Below, in pieces: positions 61,382-64,000 of a stretch of DNA of 64,000 nt. The DNA is from Mycolicibacterium neoaurum VKM Ac-1815D (lineage in GTDB: Bacteria; Actinomycetota; Actinomycetes; Mycobacteriales; Mycobacteriaceae). The stretch lies in contig NC_023036.2 in NCBI RefSeq assembly GCF_000317305.3, positions 2,728,001 through 2,792,000 of the forward strand, read 5' to 3'. The notes under the pieces were generated by a model. The model saw only the letters and a program-made list of their open reading frames with translations. It did no database searches and was not told where the DNA came from. The translations under genes were made by a program, and so were the position numbers. Every line of letters starts with the position of its first letter. Positions within the stretch are counted from its first letter, which is position 1.

Positions 61382-62680
61382 TCACTGCTGGATCCGCTCC
61401 GCTGCTGCCTGCGCGTCACGCAGGGCGTCGGCGACGCTCTTGTTCCCGGCGGCGGCATCGTTGAGCTCGGTGCCGACGGCCTGGATCATCTCCTCGCCGC
61501 CCTTGCCCTGGGTGAGCGGGGACGCATCGGCCAGGATCTCGCCGACGGTCTTGTAGTAGTCCGCACCGTAACCGTCGGACAGCACCTTCGGGTTGGTCAG
61601 CGAGCTCTGCCGGACCACCGCACCACCGTTGGCGACGCGTTCGGCGTCGATGTCCGGCGAGGTCACCCAGGACGCGAATGCCCAGGCCGCGTCGGCGGCA
61701 CCGGAGTTGGCCGGAATGGCCCAGCTCCACAGTCCGAGCGCGGATTTGCCGCCGGGGATGGGGGCCAGCGCGAATTGGCCGGCCCGCGGGCCGGAGGCAC
61801 CCTCGGGATCGTTGAGCGCGGGCAGGTTCCAGTTGTACCCGATCATCGATGCGGCATTGCCGCCGGAGACCGAACGGAATGCCTCGTCGAAGCCCCAGGA
61901 CAGGCTGTTGGCCGGTGCGGCGGTCCGGTAGGTCTCGATATAGGCCTCCAGCGCCCGGGCGGCCTCGGGGGTGTCCAGGGTGGGCTTGCCGTCGGCGCCG
62001 TAGATCGAGCCGCCCGCGGCGAACAGCCAGTTGGCCCATTCCTCGAAGATCTTGTAACCGCGCTGCGGTTGCATCGCGATACCGGCCCGTTCGGGGGTCT
62101 TCAGGCGCTGCGACGTGGAGACCAGGGCATCCAGGTCGGTCGGTGCGCTCAGTCCGGCGGCGGTGAGATCACCGGTGTTGTAGATGTAGCCGAGGGCATA
62201 GTTGTAGAACGGCACACCGTAGGTGGTGCCCTCGACATCGGTGATCGCGGTCAGCGAGTCGAAGAAGTCGTCCGGCCGGTAGTCGGTGGTGGCGGCGATG
62301 CGGTCGTTCAGTGGCTCAAGGAAGCCGGCGTCGGCGAAATCGTCCATCCACGGGTTGTCCACCACGATCAGGTCGTAGGCGGGCTCGGATGCCTGGAACG
62401 AGGACACCAGCCGGTCGCGCATCTGATCGAAGGTCATGGTCTCGATCTCGACCTTGATATCGGGGTACTTCTGGTTGAACTGTCCGACAAGGCCTTTGAC
62501 GATGTCGGTATCCGGCACGTTCTCCATCAGCACCCGCACGGTGGCGTTGGTGTCGGTGGGCACATCGCCCACGCCGGAGGAGGTCTGCTCGCCGGAACCA
62601 CCGCTGCCTGCGCAGCCGGCGAGGGTGAGGCTGGTGGCGGCGATGATCGCCGTCAACCAGCGCGAGGTCGGTATTTTCAT
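61382..62680 (-). CDS. Sugar/polyol-binding lipoprotein (solute-binding protein family 1)
   Basis: 432 residues from an ATG at 62680; earlier in-frame starts lack signal character. The signal peptide ends in the lipobox LAGC, giving lipid-modified Cys23, followed by a Gly/Ser linker. The body has the MalE/MsmE pattern: VKGLVGQFNQKYPDIKVEIETM, YDLIVVDNPWMDDFADAGFLEPLND, VPFYNYALGYIYN, and a late AWAFASWVTSPD. It captures the substrate outside the membrane for the two downstream permeases. The ligand is not readable but, given the dehydrogenase and kinase upstream, is probably a sugar alcohol. Confidence 0.92.
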   Translation of the reverse strand: MKIPTSRWLTAIIAATSLTLAGCAGSGGSGEQTSSGVGDVPTDTNATVRVLMENVPDTDIVKGLVGQFNQKYPDIKVEIETMTFDQMRDRLVSSFQASEPAYDLIVVDNPWMDDFADAGFLEPLNDRIAATTDYRPDDFFDSLTAITDVEGTTYGVPFYNYALGYIYNTGDLTAAGLSAPTDLDALVSTSQRLKTPERAGIAMQPQRGYKIFEEWANWLFAAGGSIYGADGKPTLDTPEAARALEAYIETYRTAAPANSLSWGFDEAFRSVSGGNAASMIGYNWNLPALNDPEGASGPRAGQFALAPIPGGKSALGLWSWAIPANSGAADAAWAFASWVTSPDIDAERVANGGAVVRQSSLTNPKVLSDGYGADYYKTVGEILADASPLTQGKGGEEMIQAVGTELNDAAAGNKSVADALRDAQAAAERIQQ

Positions 62681-62746
62681 GGTCCTCACTTTTCTTTGTC
62701 CGAGGGGTAGAGCGTGAAGGGGGATCTGCCAGGCGACGGCAAGCAC

Positions 62747-63532
62747 TCAGTCCATGTAGGCACCGCCGTTGACGGACAGTGCTTCTCCGGTGATGAACCG
62801 GGCATCCTCGGAGACCAGGAAGGCCACCGCGCGCGCCACATCATCGGGGGTTTGCAGGCGGCCCAGCGGGGTGGCGTCGATCCAGGACTGCCGGACACCG
62901 TCTGGGGTGGAGCCGCTGAGGGTGGCCTCCCACTCCAGTTCACGACTCTGCATCGGGGTGGCGACGAAACCGGGACACACGCAGTTGACCGTGATGTCGT
63001 TGGCCGCCAGCTCGAACGCCATCGCCTGGGTGAGGCCGAGCACGCCGAATTTGGAGGCCACATAGTCGGCGAGGAAGGGCACCCGGCCCTGTTTGGCGGC
63101 CATGGACGCGGTGTTGACGATCGTGCCGTGGACTCCGGTGCGGATCATCGCCCTGGCGGCGGCCTGCCCACACAGGAACACACCTTTGAGATTGATGTCC
63201 AGGCTGCGGTCGAGCTGTTCGACCGAGACGTCGACGAAGCGGGCCATCGCCGAGATGCCGGCATTGCTGACCCACGCGTGCAGCCCGAGGCGGGCGGCCA
63301 CATCATCGGCCAGTGCGGTGGCGGCGGCGGCATCGGTGACATCGAGGCGGGCCGCCTCGTGCCCGGATCCGGTAAGACCGGCACGGGTCTGCTCGGCGGC
63401 CGCGGCGTCGATATCGGAGACCACCACTCGCCATCCCCGCCCGGCAAGAGTGGTGGCGATGGCCCGGCCGATCCCCGATCCGGCGCCGGTGACGACGGCG
63501 GTCTGGTGGTGGGAGTTCTCGACTGTGGTCAT
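62747..63532 (-). CDS. Short-chain dehydrogenase/reductase (probable polyol dehydrogenase)
   Basis: 261 residues. Classical SDR: nucleotide-binding TGAGSGIGRAIA at residues 15-26, NAG in VSNAGIS near 89, catalytic Ser in NTASMAAK near 140, and YVASK catalytic Tyr/Lys near 155. VNCVCPGFVATPM and the C-terminal FITGEALSVNGGAYMD are typical. The ATG at 63532 overlaps the stop of the upstream kinase gene (ATGA). In context it likely oxidises an imported polyol to a ketose, or the reverse. A 66-bp gap follows before the binding protein. Confidence 0.9.
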   Translation of the reverse strand: MTTVENSHHQTAVVTGAGSGIGRAIATTLAGRGWRVVVSDIDAAAAEQTRAGLTGSGHEAARLDVTDAAAATALADDVAARLGLHAWVSNAGISAMARFVDVSVEQLDRSLDINLKGVFLCGQAAARAMIRTGVHGTIVNTASMAAKQGRVPFLADYVASKFGVLGLTQAMAFELAANDITVNCVCPGFVATPMQSRELEWEATLSGSTPDGVRQSWIDATPLGRLQTPDDVARAVAFLVSEDARFITGEALSVNGGAYMD

Positions 63533-64000
63533 GGCCGGGCCTTTCGGGCGATGCGGTGGGATATCGGGGTGAGCACGTCGCCGAGTTCGCGCCACTGGGC
63601 ATAGGCCTCGGCGTATCGGTCGACGTTCTTCGGGTTGGGGACCACGGGCTCGCCGAGGGTCTGGAACTTCGCGGTGCTGTCCCAGCCGTCCAACAGTCCC
63701 GTGCCGACCGCGGCGATGACGGCAGCGCCGAGCGAGGCACCGGGGTGTCCGACGACGGGGGACAGCGGTGTGTCGAGGACATCGGCGAGAATCTGCTTCC
63801 ACAGCACCGATTTGCTGCCGCCGTTGGTCACCAACGCACGCTGCAACCGCACTCCCATGGCGGCGAAGACCTCGGTGTGGTGTTTGAAGCCGAACGCGAT
63901 GGCCTCCAGGACCGAGCGGTACATGTCGGCGCGGGTGTGTGCCAGGTCCAGGCCGACGAACGCGCCACGCAGGTCCGGATCATGCAGCGGGCTCTTCTCG
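63529..64000 (-). CDS. FGGY-family carbohydrate kinase, C-terminal part (5' end outside window)
   Basis: 157 complete codons of the C-terminal domain are present, and the gene runs off the right edge. The FGGY C-terminal signature is visible: RGAFVGLDLAHTRADMYRSVLEAIAFG, then VTNGGSKSVLWKQILADVLDTPL and GHPGASLGAAVIAAVGTGL. These kinases phosphorylate xylulose, ribulose, glycerol, fuculose and relatives; with an SDR and CUT1 importer, a ketose kinase such as a xylulokinase is most likely. The stop overlaps the SDR start by 4 nt. It is the most upstream gene of the operon visible here. Confidence 0.88.
   Translation of the reverse strand, partial: EKSPLHDPDLRGAFVGLDLAHTRADMYRSVLEAIAFGFKHHTEVFAAMGVRLQRALVTNGGSKSVLWKQILADVLDTPLSPVVGHPGASLGAAVIAAVGTGLLDGWDSTAKFQTLGEPVVPNPKNVDRYAEAYAQWRELGDVLTPISHRIARKARP

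Overview
The window is high-GC chromosomal DNA from a mycobacterium, most likely a rapid grower (Mycolicibacterium type). The evidence is the conserved gene order P55-lprG / ribE / ribBA-ribH / uvrC-rapZ-yvcK-whiA / gap-pgk-tpi-secG / pgl-opcA-zwf-tal-tkt / ctaB / qor, which matches the M. tuberculosis Rv1410c-Rv1454c neighbourhood. An intact ppc follows secG. Many genes use GTG starts, and many promoters look leaderless, with a TANNNT -10 box about 6-8 nt before the start codon.

Layout. (1) 1-9795 is an accessory surface-glycan locus. It holds a flippase-like membrane protein fused to an adenylation (AMP-ligase) domain (cut by the window edge), a DUF998 membrane protein, a large polytopic membrane protein, and a four-gene minus-strand operon (acyltransferase, GT2, GH16 lipoprotein, GT2). 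(2) 9889-12188 is the P55-lprG lipid-export pair, divergent from ribE. (3) 13451-22217 encodes two repeat proteins: a 2340-residue secreted Ig/cadherin-like protein with a recent internal DNA duplication, and a 564-residue relative without a signal peptide. They separate ribE from ribBA-ribH. (4) 25119-28439 is a tightly overlapping operon of a lysine-free PLP-fold-IV-like protein, MurL and MurD2. This is an alternative route for placing D-glutamate in peptidoglycan precursors and is unexpected beside the core genome. (5) 28449-33484 is uvrC-rapZ-yvcK-whiA. (6) 33536-36312 is an ABC exporter coupled to a phospholipase-D-like protein. (7) 36414-42643 holds the glycolytic genes, secG and ppc.

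(8) 42733-45622: an ISL3-family insertion sequence with a perfect 8-bp target duplication has split a perfect mycobacterial LexA (SOS) box upstream of a 13E12/DUF222-HNH gene. (9) 45704-52854 is a minus-strand pentose-phosphate operon (tkt-tal-zwf-opcA-pgl) with a small coiled-coil gene. (10) 53071-58552 holds ctaB, a dicarboxylate symporter, a DUF4349 lipoprotein, qor, an ATP-grasp ligase and a YjbR/MmcQ protein. (11) 58553-64000 is a minus-strand carbohydrate or polyol operon: FGGY kinase (cut by the window edge), SDR dehydrogenase, binding lipoprotein, two permeases and an ATPase.

The parts most likely to hold undescribed biology are the flippase-ligase glycan locus, the MurL/MurD2 operon with its lysine-free partner, and the giant repeat-protein pair. 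All calls come from reading the sequence and from family knowledge; no database search was run.
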